Under the pieces are notes generated by a model. The model saw nothing but the letters and a program-made list of their open reading frames with translations, was not told the DNA's origin and did not search any database. Shown piece after piece: positions 1 through 9,034 of a stretch of DNA of 64,000 nt. Numbering within the stretch: position 1 is the first letter of the stretch; the number at the start of each line of letters is the position of its first letter. The translations under genes and the position numbers were made by a program. The DNA is taken from contig RAZB01000007.1 in assembly GCA_003612515.1 (NCBI GenBank), positions 1-64,000 of the forward strand. Reading direction: 5' to 3'. This DNA comes from a bacterium D16-34 (GTDB taxonomy: Bacteria > Actinomycetota > Coriobacteriia > Coriobacteriales > Eggerthellaceae).

Positions 1-299
1 ACCGTTTCTCTGTCATACATGCGGACTCCTTTCCCGGACCTGTGTTGGTCCAAGTTTTTGTCCGCACCCCCTTTTGCCGCTGAAAACACCGACGAGGGCA
101 CTTTTCCTGCCAAAACCTCGAAATTCTTACCTTATTTTTCGCCGAGCAGTGGGCGCGCGTGCCGAGTTCGATGGCTAAGTTCGCCGAGCTCGATGGCTGG
201 GTCGAAGAGCTGGGTGCTCGTGCGTCGGGCTTGCTGGCTGGGTTCGCCGAACTCTCCGAGCAGGCATTATAGGTTCAATGCCGCAGCATGCGCTCATAA
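1..299. other. Non-coding left edge with repeats
   Basis: No convincing gene is seen. Positions 82-119 carry one copy of a dispersed repeat also found three times at 39.37-39.50 kb. Positions 162-183 and 184-205 are two near-identical 22-bp tandem units, each beginning CCGAG(T/C)TCGATGGCT, followed by more degenerate copies to about 260. An open frame crosses the stretch but its product is only arginine/serine-rich low-complexity sequence, so it is not called. Confidence 0.5.
82..119 (-). repeat. Dispersed repeat copy D
   Basis: Read on the minus strand this matches the 39.4 kb copies: GGTTTTGGC, then an A-rich AAAAGTGCCC, then TCGTCGGTG. It is not coding. Confidence 0.6.
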
Positions 300-326
300 A
301 AAGACGCCGCCCAAGGCGACGTCTTT
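296..326 (-). terminator. Intrinsic terminator of efp
   Basis: On the minus strand a GC-rich hairpin (outer stem AAAGACG/CGTCTTT, inner stem CGCC/GGCG, 3-nt loop, one mismatch) is followed by a run of Ts. It lies about 120 bp downstream of the efp stop and should end the long alaS-to-efp run. Confidence 0.75.
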
Positions 327-343
327 AGTCATTATGCTGGAGG

Positions 344-380
344 CTACGCGGCTTCTCTGCTGGATCCTACGCGGCTTCTC
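344..380. repeat. Direct repeat of 14 bp
   Basis: CTACGCGGCTTCTC occurs at 344-357 and again at 367-380 in the efp 3' region. No function is evident. Confidence 0.5.
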
Positions 381-443
381 GTATATGCGTGCGCGTATGC
401 GAGCATGTATGCAAGTGCACATACAAGCGTCTATGCGAGAGCA

Positions 444-1004
444 CTAGACGCGCTTGATTACACGACCATCGCGCGTGTCAATTTGCAAAACGTCGCCGAT
501 CTCAACAAACGTAGGAACTTGCACCTCGACACCAGTCTCAAGCGTTGCCGGCTTAGTGGTGTTAGTGGCCGTGTCACCCTTAAAACCTGGCTCAGTGTGG
601 GTAACCTCAAGCTCAACGAACATTTGCGGCTCAATACTGATCAGCTCATCACCCGCATATAACAAGCTTGCCTCGTCGTTCTCTTTAAGCCACTTAGCTG
701 CATCGCCGATAACGTCAGCGGAAATTGCCAGCTGCTCATAGGTATCGTTATCCATGAAGTTGTAGTCTGCACCATCGTTGTAGAGGTATTGCATTTTCTT
801 GGTCTCAAGGCGAACAGAATCAAACTTGGTACCTGAATTAAACGTGTAATCAACAACGCGACCAGTCTTGATGTCCTTGAGCTTAGTACGCACAAATGCG
901 CCACCCTTACCAGGCTTTACATGCTGGAACTCGACAATCGTGCAGAGTTTGCCGTTATACTCAATGCACATACCATTACGAAAATCGGCGGTAGAAATAG
1001 CCAT
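444..1004 (-). CDS. efp: Translation elongation factor P
   Basis: The 186-aa product has the full EF-P length and three-barrel fold pattern. The N-terminal KOW-like domain carries the KPGKGGAF loop that holds the lysine which in other bacteria may be modified and reaches the peptidyl-transferase centre. The C-terminal part has the usual DTRDGRVIKRV-type ending. EF-P relieves ribosome stalling at polyproline. It is last in the minus-strand aro run. An AAAGGAT ribosome site precedes the ATG, and a TATACT -10 element at 1079-1074 suggests it also has its own promoter. No EpmA-type modification gene is seen in the window. Confidence 0.97.
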   Translation of the reverse strand: MAISTADFRNGMCIEYNGKLCTIVEFQHVKPGKGGAFVRTKLKDIKTGRVVDYTFNSGTKFDSVRLETKKMQYLYNDGADYNFMDNDTYEQLAISADVIGDAAKWLKENDEASLLYAGDELISIEPQMFVELEVTHTEPGFKGDTATNTTKPATLETGVEVQVPTFVEIGDVLQIDTRDGRVIKRV

Positions 1005-1073
1005 GTTCTCGTTATCCTTTCGTCCGCGGCTCCGCGTACGAAAAGCGAGCCGCCATCTGCGTCAAACTGGTTT

Positions 1074-1079
1074 AGTATA
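1074..1079 (-). promoter_or_regulatory. Candidate -10 element for efp
   Basis: TATACT on the minus strand would start a transcript with a roughly 60-nt leader before efp. No good -35 is visible at 17 bp. Confidence 0.35.
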
Positions 1080-1145
1080 GCACGATTTAATTCATGCGCT
1101 TGCGTTTTGTGTCAAATGACCAAATGGTCACATGCGCCACCCTAG

Positions 1146-2933
1146 CTAAAGAATCACCATATCATGCGTCGATGCAGTAAACACCTCAAAGCCATCTTCG
1201 GTTACGACGCCAAAGTCTTCAAGACGCATACCAAATTCACCCGGCACATAAATGCCTGGCTCGACCGTGACTACATTACCTGCAACCAACGCTGCTTTAT
1301 TACGCGGCGAAAGCACCGGCAACTCGTGAATCTCCAGCCCAACGCCATGCCCCAAGCCGTGCCCCATTTTGTTGGCGAAACCAGCATCGGCTAACACGCG
1401 CTCTGCAAGCTCGTGCATCTCGCACCCAGTAACGCCAGGTCGAAGCGAAGCTTCCACCTGTTCATTGGCGCTTCGAATCGCTGCGTATGCGTCGCGCATT
1501 TTTTGCGTCGGCTCGCCCAAAAAAACCGTGCGCGTCATATCCGAGCAATAGCCTGCCGCCTTCGCACCAAAGTCCAACACCACACACTGCCCCGCCTCAA
1601 GCTTCGTCTGACCCGGGATTGCGTGTGGGCTTGCGCCATTTGCTCCACAGGCAACAATTGAAGAAAACGCCAGGTCATCTGCACCATGACGCAGCATAAA
1701 ACTCTCGAGCTCAATTTGAACTTCACGCTCAGTCATGCCAGGACGCATAAACGCTACGATATGAGCAAACGCGGCATCGGTTATTCGCTGCGCCGCACGC
1801 ATTCGCGCAATTTCAACCTCATCTTTGACAGCGCGAAGTTTGCATATCAGCTCGTCGGTTTCGATCAGCCGGGCATCCTCATGTGAAAATGCATCCTGCA
1901 GCTGGCGAAACTCGCGAAGCGCAATACTGTCTTCAATGCCAAGCGCAGCATCACCGGTCTCCTGTTGCATATTCGCATAAGGCGCGCAAAAAGCCTCATC
2001 CCATGCGCGCTTTATAAAAGCCGCATGCGTTTGGCGCTCATCGCACACCTTAACACTTCCCTCACGAAGCGCAGCCGCACGCGCCGCCTCGCTATAGCGA
2101 GAGTCCGTGTGCAATATCGCCTGGTCGGCCACTGCTGAAACAAAAAGCGCATGAGCGGCTTCGTCGTCAAACACCTTATCAAATGCGCACAACCACGTGA
2201 TATTTGCAGTGTCGCGTACCGAAAATGCATCAAGCGAACCCTTTTTGAGCTCCTCGCGAAGTTGCGCAAGGCGCAGCTGCGAAGTATCTGGCCTCCACGC
2301 CACCATCGCTGAGAGCCGATCCAGTTGATCAGATGTAAGCTGATCCCCTTCACGGCTTATATCAAAAGGGCGAATCACCAAGCCATCTTGGCAAGGAAAA
2401 TCCTTGTAGTTTTCCCCCAACCGCTCATAGCTACCTTCACAAAGAACATCTAATGCATCGAGATAACCTTGAAAACCACGACCTTTGATCTGCGCGACGC
2501 AAACCGGAGCAATGACTGAGATCTGGCGAAACGCTTCCCTGTTCTCAACGTCAGATATATGCACTTCAACACAGGGAACATCAATGCCGCCAAGCGCATC
2601 ACGCAACGCGTACGAGTAATGGGTGTGTGCGCCCGGATTGTAGATAATACCATCGTAGTTGAGGCGTGTATCGTGAATGACGTCAACGAGCGCGCCTTCG
2701 CTATTAGACTGAAACGCGTCTATGCAAACCCCGCGGCTCACCCCGTAGTCTTTCACGAGTTTTACCAGATCATCAAGCGTTTTGCTTCCATATACGCCTG
2801 GCTCGCGAATGCCTAACATGTCTAGATTTGGACCGTTTAGTAATAGGATCTTTCGCATGGTTGTTTTGTCCGTGCTTGTTTTGTCCGTGGTTGTCGTATC
2901 CGTGCTTGTTTTGTCTAAGTTTGCTTTATTCAT
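1146..2933 (-). CDS. AroQ-Xaa-Pro aminopeptidase fusion
   Basis: The 595-aa product joins two enzymes in one frame. Residues about 26-172 are a type II 3-dehydroquinate dehydratase (NGPNLDMLGIREPGVYG, FQSNSEGALVD, NPGAHTHYSYALRDAL, EVHISDVENREAF), the third shikimate-pathway step. Residues about 205-595 are an M24 creatinase-fold aminopeptidase with the metal ligands LDFGA..CSDMTRT, GHGLGHGVGLEIHE, VEPGIY and RLEDFG. The first 25 residues are Asp/Thr/Lys repeats encoded by a 15-bp tandem repeat. The outermost ATG is kept because AGGTG lies 7 nt upstream, while the inner ATG at 2858, where homology begins, has no clear ribosome site. aroB lies 39 bp upstream. Confidence 0.9.
   Translation of the reverse strand: MNKANLDKTSTDTTTTDKTSTDKTTMRKILLLNGPNLDMLGIREPGVYGSKTLDDLVKLVKDYGVSRGVCIDAFQSNSEGALVDVIHDTRLNYDGIIYNPGAHTHYSYALRDALGGIDVPCVEVHISDVENREAFRQISVIAPVCVAQIKGRGFQGYLDALDVLCEGSYERLGENYKDFPCQDGLVIRPFDISREGDQLTSDQLDRLSAMVAWRPDTSQLRLAQLREELKKGSLDAFSVRDTANITWLCAFDKVFDDEAAHALFVSAVADQAILHTDSRYSEAARAAALREGSVKVCDERQTHAAFIKRAWDEAFCAPYANMQQETGDAALGIEDSIALREFRQLQDAFSHEDARLIETDELICKLRAVKDEVEIARMRAAQRITDAAFAHIVAFMRPGMTEREVQIELESFMLRHGADDLAFSSIVACGANGASPHAIPGQTKLEAGQCVVLDFGAKAAGYCSDMTRTVFLGEPTQKMRDAYAAIRSANEQVEASLRPGVTGCEMHELAERVLADAGFANKMGHGLGHGVGLEIHELPVLSPRNKAALVAGNVVTVEPGIYVPGEFGMRLEDFGVVTEDGFEVFTASTHDMVIL
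2860..2919. repeat. 4 x 15-bp tandem repeat at start of aroQ-pep
   Basis: Four consecutive 15-bp units of the form (G/C)TTGTTTTGTCCGTG lie at 2860, 2875, 2890 and 2905. The unit length is a multiple of three, so the array adds 5-aa repeats (such as DKTST) to the N terminus without breaking frame. Confidence 0.85.
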
Positions 2934-2972
2934 AGTCGCACCTACCGCACCCGTCTAAGCTGTGGCTTGCCT

Positions 2973-4070
2973 CTACCAATCTTGAAGCTGCTCTAAGATG
3001 ATGTCATCTTCAACGTCCATAAGCACCCAGTCGCCTACATCGCGCGGCAATACAAAGCGCACTTGACCATGGCGTGCTTTTTTATCGCGTTTCATAGCAT
3101 CAAGAATAGCCTGAGGCTCAAAATGGCTTGGCAATTTCGGCAGCCCCAACTCATCTAATAAGGCATCTTGCGCATCCACCAGCTCTTGCGGCGTATCCAC
3201 CAAACGCATACCCAAACGCACCGCAAATCGCATTCCATCTGCAACGCAAGCACCATGCGAATAAACGCCATATCCAGCCAGCTTCTCTATGGCATGACCA
3301 AGCGTGTGACCATAATTGAGACACTCGCGAACGCCATGCGACTCGGTTTTATCCTGCGCCACCACATCGGCCTTAAAAACCACCGAACGCGCAATGGCCT
3401 CTTCGGTTGCAGCCATATCGCGCGCAGATAATGCGGCGGCAGCATCGGTGAGCCAAAAGAAGAAATCATCCGAATCAATCACGGCCGACTTGGCAATTTC
3501 AGCGCATCCACATGCCCATTCGCGCTCATCAAGGGTCATGAGCACCGTCGTGTCGGCACACACATATGCTGGCTGATTGAACGTTCCAACTAAATTCTTG
3601 CCAGCTTGCAAATTGACGCCAGTCTTACCCCCGACCGACGAATCCACCATAGCAAGAAGCGTGGTTGGCACCTGAACAACCTCGACACCACGCATGTACG
3701 TAGACCCTACAAAGCCAGCTAAATCTCCAACAACACCGCCACCAAGAGCAACTACCGCACAATCTCTGCCCAAAGCAAGCATGGCCATTGCTTCGTATAT
3801 TTCTTTGGCGACATCAAGTGATTTCGCATCTTCGCCGGCATGCACCGACAAATCGCTGACGCGAAATCCCGCCGACGAGAGCGCTTCTTTTGTCTGCGCA
3901 AGATACAGCGGTGCAACGTTGTCATCAGTAATTATAAGTACCTGATCAATTGCGCTAAACTGATCAAGCTTGCGCAAGGCATGCCCCAATTGCCCTAAAA
4001 TATTTTGCCCGATGCGAACGTCATATGGCGTTTCGTCGGGAATATTTACCACTACTTTTGTTGCCGGCAT
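2973..4070 (-). CDS. aroB: 3-dehydroquinate synthase
   Basis: The 365-aa product converts DAHP to 3-dehydroquinate using NAD and a divalent metal. It shows the glycine-rich NAD motif ALGGGVVGDLAGFVGSTYMRG, the PTTLLAMVDSSVGGKTGVN block, and the metal-ligand region RECLNYGHTLGHAIEKL. Length is normal for the family. Its start overlaps the end of aroK by 19 bp, which implies translational coupling in the shikimate operon. Confidence 0.97.
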   Translation of the reverse strand: MPATKVVVNIPDETPYDVRIGQNILGQLGHALRKLDQFSAIDQVLIITDDNVAPLYLAQTKEALSSAGFRVSDLSVHAGEDAKSLDVAKEIYEAMAMLALGRDCAVVALGGGVVGDLAGFVGSTYMRGVEVVQVPTTLLAMVDSSVGGKTGVNLQAGKNLVGTFNQPAYVCADTTVLMTLDEREWACGCAEIAKSAVIDSDDFFFWLTDAAAALSARDMAATEEAIARSVVFKADVVAQDKTESHGVRECLNYGHTLGHAIEKLAGYGVYSHGACVADGMRFAVRLGMRLVDTPQELVDAQDALLDELGLPKLPSHFEPQAILDAMKRDKKARHGQVRFVLPRDVGDWVLMDVEDDIILEQLQDW

Positions 4071-4594
4071 AACACACCTGCTTTCTCTAAAACATCACGC
4101 ACTTCATAGGCTATTGCCGACACTCCACGTCCAGCGGTATCGATAGCGACATCAGCCACTTCGTCATAAAGCGGCATGCGACTTTCGGCCAAATCGCGCG
4201 CATTTTCGATATCGCTAAAGAGGGGACGTGTAGAAAGATCACCGATACGGCTCTTCGCTTCATCTGCGGTTATACGTAAATGAATGACAAAACCAGCCTC
4301 TTTGAGCGTCTCGCGGTTTTCTTTTCGCTTAATGACGCCGCCACCGCACGAGACCAAAAGCGGATCCTTTTGCGACAGCTCTACCAAGACCTCTTGCTCA
4401 ATATCGCGAAAACCCTCTTCACCTGCTTGGGCGAAAATTTCTTTCACCTTGCGACCCTCGCGGCGCTCAATATAGGTATCCATGTCAACAGCAGCTAATC
4501 CAAACGTGCGCGCAAGTTTTCGAGAAACTGAGGTTTTGCCTGCACCCATGAATCCGACAAAGAAGACCGGGCGTGTTAACTCGTAAAGCTCCAT
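4052..4594 (-). CDS. aroK: Shikimate kinase
   Basis: The 180-aa P-loop kinase phosphorylates shikimate at O-3. Walker A is GFMGAGKTS near residue 15. The shikimate-binding DMDTYIERREG, the GGG motif (VSCGGGVI) and the lid arginine region (STRPLF) are all present. Its start codon overlaps the aroC stop region by one base and its end overlaps aroB. Confidence 0.96.
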   Translation of the reverse strand: MELYELTRPVFFVGFMGAGKTSVSRKLARTFGLAAVDMDTYIERREGRKVKEIFAQAGEEGFRDIEQEVLVELSQKDPLLVSCGGGVIKRKENRETLKEAGFVIHLRITADEAKSRIGDLSTRPLFSDIENARDLAESRMPLYDEVADVAIDTAGRGVSAIAYEVRDVLEKAGVLCRQQK

Positions 4595-5766
4595 TATCGC
4601 GACACCGTTTTAAGGCGCTGTTTGTAAGCGTCAATAGCAGCGCGAATATCCACCATGTTGTCGCACCCAAATTTCTTCAGGTAAGCATTGGCAAGTACAA
4701 AAGCAACTTCGCCCTCAGCGACAACCGCACAAGCGGGCACTGCACAAGTATCGCTTCGCTCTTTAGAAGCAGCTTCAACCTCAAGCGTATCAATATTGAC
4801 CGTATTAAGCGGCGTCATAAGCGTAGGAATTGGCTTCATAGCCGCACTGATTATCAGCGGCATACCGGTGGTCATGCCACCTTCCAAACCACCTGCATTA
4901 TTCGAGGCGCGCACAAACCCAAAGTGCGAATCGAGCTCAATGGGATCATGTACCTTTGAGCCTTCGCGACGAGCAGCCTCAAAACCAAGGCCGAACTCAA
5001 CCCCTTTGATAGCCGGAATAGAAAAAATTGCAGCACCAAGCTGAGACGTTAACCGCTCAGATCCGGTTGCATAGCTTCCCAAGCCAGGCAACAAACCGCG
5101 CACCACCACGCGGAACGTGCCGCCGAGACTTTCTCCGGCTTTTTTGGCGCGGTCGATTGCACGCTTCATGGCTTCAGTGGCCTCTGGGTCAGGACAGCGC
5201 ACCTCGCTTGTCTCAATGGCGAGAGGTTCATATTGAGAAGCTTGGCGTATAGGATCGGTTTCTTTCATAGCCGCAGACCCTATGCTGGTGACGTAAGAGA
5301 TAATCTCCACTCCCAGCTCAGCGAGGAATTCTTTCGCGATACCTGATGCCGCAACTCGCGCAGCTGTTTCACGGGCACTTGCGCGCTCAAGAATGTCACG
5401 GCAGTCATCGGTAGCTGTTTTCAGCACGCCAACCAAATCTGCATGACCTGGTCGCGGAGTGACTTCACGCACTAAATCAAGCGGTGCGTTTCCCGAAACC
5501 GCCATCCTGTCTGTCCAGTTTTTCCAATCGCGGTTTTCAACCACGAGCGCTATGGGAGAACCAAGTGTTCTTCCGAAGCGCACACCTGAGACAATTCGCA
5601 CCTGATCAGTTTCGATAGCCTGACGACCACCGCGCCCATAACCAGCTTGACGACGCGCCAAGTCTGTATTGATGCTCAACTCCGACACCGAAAGGCCAGC
5701 CGGTACCCCATCGACAATGGCAGTCAATTGAGGGCCATGACTTTCACCTGCAGTTATATAGTGCAT
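4594..5766 (-). CDS. aroC: Chorismate synthase
   Basis: This enzyme makes chorismate from EPSP with reduced FMN. Signature regions are GESHGPQL at the N terminus, the RPGHADL stretch, ASARETAARVAASGIAKEFL, and a C-terminal half with the GGMTTGMPL and RSDTCAVPA blocks. The ATG at 5766 (390 aa) is preferred over the one at 5793: homology begins MHYITAGESHG and a GGGGAG ribosome site lies about 9 nt upstream. It sits between aroE and aroK in the operon. The EPSP synthase gene (aroA) is not in the window. Confidence 0.96.
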   Translation of the reverse strand: MHYITAGESHGPQLTAIVDGVPAGLSVSELSINTDLARRQAGYGRGGRQAIETDQVRIVSGVRFGRTLGSPIALVVENRDWKNWTDRMAVSGNAPLDLVREVTPRPGHADLVGVLKTATDDCRDILERASARETAARVAASGIAKEFLAELGVEIISYVTSIGSAAMKETDPIRQASQYEPLAIETSEVRCPDPEATEAMKRAIDRAKKAGESLGGTFRVVVRGLLPGLGSYATGSERLTSQLGAAIFSIPAIKGVEFGLGFEAARREGSKVHDPIELDSHFGFVRASNNAGGLEGGMTTGMPLIISAAMKPIPTLMTPLNTVNIDTLEVEAASKERSDTCAVPACAVVAEGEVAFVLANAYLKKFGCDNMVDIRAAIDAYKQRLKTVSR

Positions 5767-5850
5767 CCGCTGCTCACTCCCCGTCATGCGCAAAAGGTAT
5801 TGACATGTAGTATGTGCATATTTATTCGGGGCGTATTGTACCGCAAGCCT

Positions 5851-6786
5851 CTACACGTTAAAGCCTGCAGCCTGCGCCATGATGTTAAAAAGTTCGTCGT
5901 CGGAAAGTATCAGATCAACCGATGCGATATCGCAAACAATTCCAACCGTTGCCACCGCTTGGGCAACAAGCATGCCAGCGCCATCATATGCCACACATCC
6001 ACGGTTGCGCGCTTGGGCAACAAGCGCTGTTTCGCCATGGCCATAGACGCAATCAAAAACAACTTGTCGCTTGCTCAAAAGATCGGTGTCAAAGAGAGCG
6101 GTGTCGCCCTCATGCATGCCGCACGGAGTGGCGTTGATGATTAAATCTGCTGTTGAGAGAACTGTTTTAGCCGTCTGATAAGCACCAAACTTCAGCGTAG
6201 GTTCCTTATAAATTTGGCGAAGAGAACGATACTGCGGTTTCGCCGGCGCAAGATCTATGGTCGCATATGCCAGCTCCTGGAGACGCTCAACATATGCTTC
6301 TAACACAGCACGCGTACGTTTTTTATCGCGCCCGAGCATGGTCACTTGCTGGGCACCAGCAGCTGCGCATTCGTGCAAAATTGCAAGAGCGGTAGGACCG
6401 GTGCCGCACACAACCACCTTAGCGTTTGCAAAGGTAAAACCGGTGCGCTCAAGATAAGATACACACCCCTGCCCATCGGTGTTAAAGCCAATAAGCGCAT
6501 CCTTATGGTTGACAAGCACATTCGCCCCAAGCGCCAACTTTGCAGATGCAGCTTTCGCGCTTGCCGCCTTATAGGCAGCTGGCTTATAAGGCGTCGTAAT
6601 ATTAATGGAGAGAAAGTCGCGCTTCGCTAAAAAGTCATCAGCCTCATCTTGTGTTGCCAGGTCAGCTAGTTTATAAGTCCACGGTAGCCCAAGCTTTTCA
6701 TACACCGCGTTATACATAACCGGTGACTTGGAATGGCTAATGGGATGTCCTAACAAATAAAGGTTGCGTGAAGCAGCTGTGCTCAT
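5851..6786 (-). CDS. aroE: Shikimate dehydrogenase
   Basis: The 311-aa NADP-dependent enzyme reduces 3-dehydroshikimate. It has the shikimate-binding PISHSKSPVMYNAVYEKLGL and NITTPYK motifs (catalytic lysine), then a Rossmann segment beginning KVVVCGTGPTA, the INATPCGM motif, and the usual AQA stretch near the C terminus. It is somewhat longer than the common 270-290 aa because of an insert near residues 190-210. The start overlaps the stop of the HAD phosphatase gene as ATGA, so the two are coupled. Confidence 0.95.
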   Translation of the reverse strand: MSTAASRNLYLLGHPISHSKSPVMYNAVYEKLGLPWTYKLADLATQDEADDFLAKRDFLSINITTPYKPAAYKAASAKAASAKLALGANVLVNHKDALIGFNTDGQGCVSYLERTGFTFANAKVVVCGTGPTALAILHECAAAGAQQVTMLGRDKKRTRAVLEAYVERLQELAYATIDLAPAKPQYRSLRQIYKEPTLKFGAYQTAKTVLSTADLIINATPCGMHEGDTALFDTDLLSKRQVVFDCVYGHGETALVAQARNRGCVAYDGAGMLVAQAVATVGIVCDIASVDLILSDDELFNIMAQAAGFNV

Positions 6787-7376
6787 TCTTCGCTTCCCCT
6801 CTCATGCATCTCTCTTACCGATTGAGCAACCACACCGCCTTCGGGCTGTGCGTCTCCTAAAAGTGCTCGCTCGATGTTTCTCAAAAAGAGCGTATGGGTT
6901 AAATCTTGTTCAACAAGCGGTGCCAGCAAAAAAGCACGCATACCCAACGCGTGCGCACCGGCGACATCAGTAAAAAGCTGATCCCCTATAACCACGCTGT
7001 TCGCTCGCTTTGCATGCACGAGCGAAAGTGCGCGAAGATACCCGAATGGAAGCGGTTTTAAGGCCTTCGCAACAATGGGTAAATCAAGCGTTTCCGCCAG
7101 TTCAAGCACGCTTGTATGCCAGTTATTAGAAAGCAAGCAGATCGTTATATTTGCCTGCTTTGCTTGTGCAAGCCACACGACAATATCTCGTGGCACCTCG
7201 TGAGTATCGCGACGCAAAATCGTATTATCGATATCAAGTAGCACCGTGCGCAAACCCGCACCCAAAAGATCTTTCGCTATATCTATGCGCGACAGACGCG
7301 AAAAGTATCTATCCGGAGTAAAGAATGAGCCGGATGAGGGCATATGCGGTGTGCCTTGGTTGGTGGCCATAATCAC
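6783..7376 (-). CDS. YqeG-family HAD phosphatase
   Basis: The 197-aa HAD-superfamily protein has motif I DIDNTI near residue 48, motif II in CLLSNN, a lysine in KALKPLP, and motif IV in IGDQLFTDVAGA. It matches the YqeG subfamily, whose members often sit beside aroE; the substrate is not established. The N-terminal 20 residues are unconserved and the ATG at 7370 could also be the start. It overlaps aroE by four bases and follows mltG after 15 bp. Confidence 0.85.
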   Translation of the reverse strand: MIMATNQGTPHMPSSGSFFTPDRYFSRLSRIDIAKDLLGAGLRTVLLDIDNTILRRDTHEVPRDIVVWLAQAKQANITICLLSNNWHTSVLELAETLDLPIVAKALKPLPFGYLRALSLVHAKRANSVVIGDQLFTDVAGAHALGMRAFLLAPLVEQDLTHTLFLRNIERALLGDAQPEGGVVAQSVREMHERGSEE

Positions 7377-7391
7377 AACAGGCCGTCCATC

Positions 7392-8558
7392 TTAGGAAAA
7401 CGTTTCTTGGTGCTCGTCGTATGTTTCAGAGAAGTAGCACGTGGTTTTGCCTGCGTCATCGGTGTCGAAATAGAAGAAGTGGTATTTGCCCAATGCGTCC
7501 TGATCAGGGTTGCAAACTGCCTGCAAACAAGCAAGACCCGGAGAGCAAATCGGTGTTGGAGGCAAGCCGGCGTATGTGTAGGTTGAATAGGGTGTGTCAG
7601 CGTGCACCTCATCGGCGGTTGGCTCGTGCCCCACCTCATAGGCAGTCGTTGCATCGCTTTCAAGCTTGCCATAGCTTGGCTCGCCATCGGTTACCAAGCG
7701 GTTGTAAAACACCGCCGCCACCTGAGCGCGAACGGCATCGTCATCGTTACACTCCTTCTCAACGATACTTGCCAAGTTAACCGCGTCATAAAGCGTCAGC
7801 CCAACCGACTCAGGGTATGACCAGTCAAGGTCTTGCGTCTCAGTACCGAACTGGTCAAGCATCATGCGAATGATGCTATCAGCAGTTGCCTCATAGGAAA
7901 TCTCATAGGTTTTTGGGAACAAAAAGCCTTCCAAGGAATTAGTGTCCGCAGACTCTAAGAATGGGTAGTCAGCCGCATAAACGCTTGCATCAGCTGCGGC
8001 AGCCGTAAAGTCGTCAGCGCTGATGCGACCTTGTGTTACCTCAGCAACTGCATCCGCTGTTTCAGCAAGCGTAGAACCCTCAGGAATGGTAAGCGCGTTA
8101 TCCATCCCTGGCCCCTCTTCAAACATGCGAATAATCGTATCAAGGCTCGTTTGTCCCGCAATCATGTAGGTGCCAGGTTTGAGCTGTGTTGCTACACCCA
8201 GCTCATTAACACGATTGCGAAATTCAGTGGCGTTTCCAATCAAGCCAACCGCTGCAAGCTTCTCGCCGATTGCGTCAGCGCCTTCGCCCTCTTCGATAAC
8301 AACGGTGGCTTCCTGATCAGCAGGAAGCGCAGCAACCTGCGAGGACGAACAGCTATTCATGATGGTGACAACACCCCAAATAACCGCACCCAACACAGCA
8401 AGCGCAATTACCAGCGCAATAATTGCTGGAGCCTTGCTTGGTTTAGGGCGAATATAGCTGGTGTCATATGTTTTGAATTGGCGCTCACCCTTAGCATGCG
8501 CGGCGCGCGCTGCGTGAGTAGGACGCTCTGAATAAGTAACTTGCTTGCGAGGTGCCAT
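7392..8558 (-). CDS. mltG: Endolytic murein transglycosylase MltG
   Basis: The 388-aa product is a membrane-anchored lytic transglycosylase that cuts nascent glycan strands. A basic cytoplasmic tail of about 40 residues is followed by a transmembrane segment at about 43-67, a LysM-like region, and the YceG catalytic domain with the IVEKECNDDD active-site glutamate block and the TYAGLPPTPICSPG motif. An AAAGG ribosome site precedes the ATG. It lies between ruvX and the YqeG phosphatase. Confidence 0.94.
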   Translation of the reverse strand: MAPRKQVTYSERPTHAARAAHAKGERQFKTYDTSYIRPKPSKAPAIIALVIALAVLGAVIWGVVTIMNSCSSSQVAALPADQEATVVIEEGEGADAIGEKLAAVGLIGNATEFRNRVNELGVATQLKPGTYMIAGQTSLDTIIRMFEEGPGMDNALTIPEGSTLAETADAVAEVTQGRISADDFTAAAADASVYAADYPFLESADTNSLEGFLFPKTYEISYEATADSIIRMMLDQFGTETQDLDWSYPESVGLTLYDAVNLASIVEKECNDDDAVRAQVAAVFYNRLVTDGEPSYGKLESDATTAYEVGHEPTADEVHADTPYSTYTYAGLPPTPICSPGLACLQAVCNPDQDALGKYHFFYFDTDDAGKTTCYFSETYDEHQETFS

Positions 8559-8586
8559 GGATTACCGAGGACCTTTCGTTTCGTGC

Positions 8587-9003
8587 TTAGTTTTTCGCTT
8601 GCGTATCAAGCCAAGCTTGTAAGAATAGACTGGCTGCTATCATATCCACTTTGCCACGCATTTCGCGCTCGCTTAATCCCTTTTCACGCAAAATCCGTTT
8701 CGCTTCAGTTGAGCTGAGACGCTCATCAGTAAAGAAAAGTGGAAGTTGTGACAGGCTGGCGATTTGCTCTGCGTGCGCTTTTACCTGCTTTGCCCACTGA
8801 CCTTCTTCGCCGTCTAGTGACAACGGTAGCCCGCAGACCAAACGCTCGGGCTCCCAGTCTTGCAGCACACGCTTCCAAGACTTCGCACAAGATAAAACTT
8901 CTTGTGCAGGCAAAACACAAACCGGCGAAGCTACGCGCAGACCCGGATCTGAAACCGCAATACCTACACGCGCTTCGCCAATATCAAGAGCCAAAACTCG
9001 CAT
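8587..9003 (-). CDS. ruvX: RuvX/YqgF Holliday junction resolvase-like nuclease
   Basis: This RNase H-fold nuclease family acts in pre-16S rRNA 5' processing and has been described as a Holliday-junction resolvase. It has LALDIGEARVGIAVSDP at the start (first acidic residue), CGLPLSLDGEEG in the middle and the FTDERLSSTEA and KVDMIAA blocks. An in-frame TTG at 9033 would add 10 residues; ATG 9003 is chosen because the family begins MR.LALDIG. It is one base-pair step downstream of alaS, whose stop is at 9035. Confidence 0.92.
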   Translation of the reverse strand: MRVLALDIGEARVGIAVSDPGLRVASPVCVLPAQEVLSCAKSWKRVLQDWEPERLVCGLPLSLDGEEGQWAKQVKAHAEQIASLSQLPLFFTDERLSSTEAKRILREKGLSEREMRGKVDMIAASLFLQAWLDTQAKN

Positions 9004-9034
9004 ACCAACTAAACAATCTGACACTGAGGACAAA

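Noticed and set aside
19-447. 142-aa plus-strand open frame at the left edge
   Set aside because: It spans repeats and the efp terminator; composition is not protein-like.
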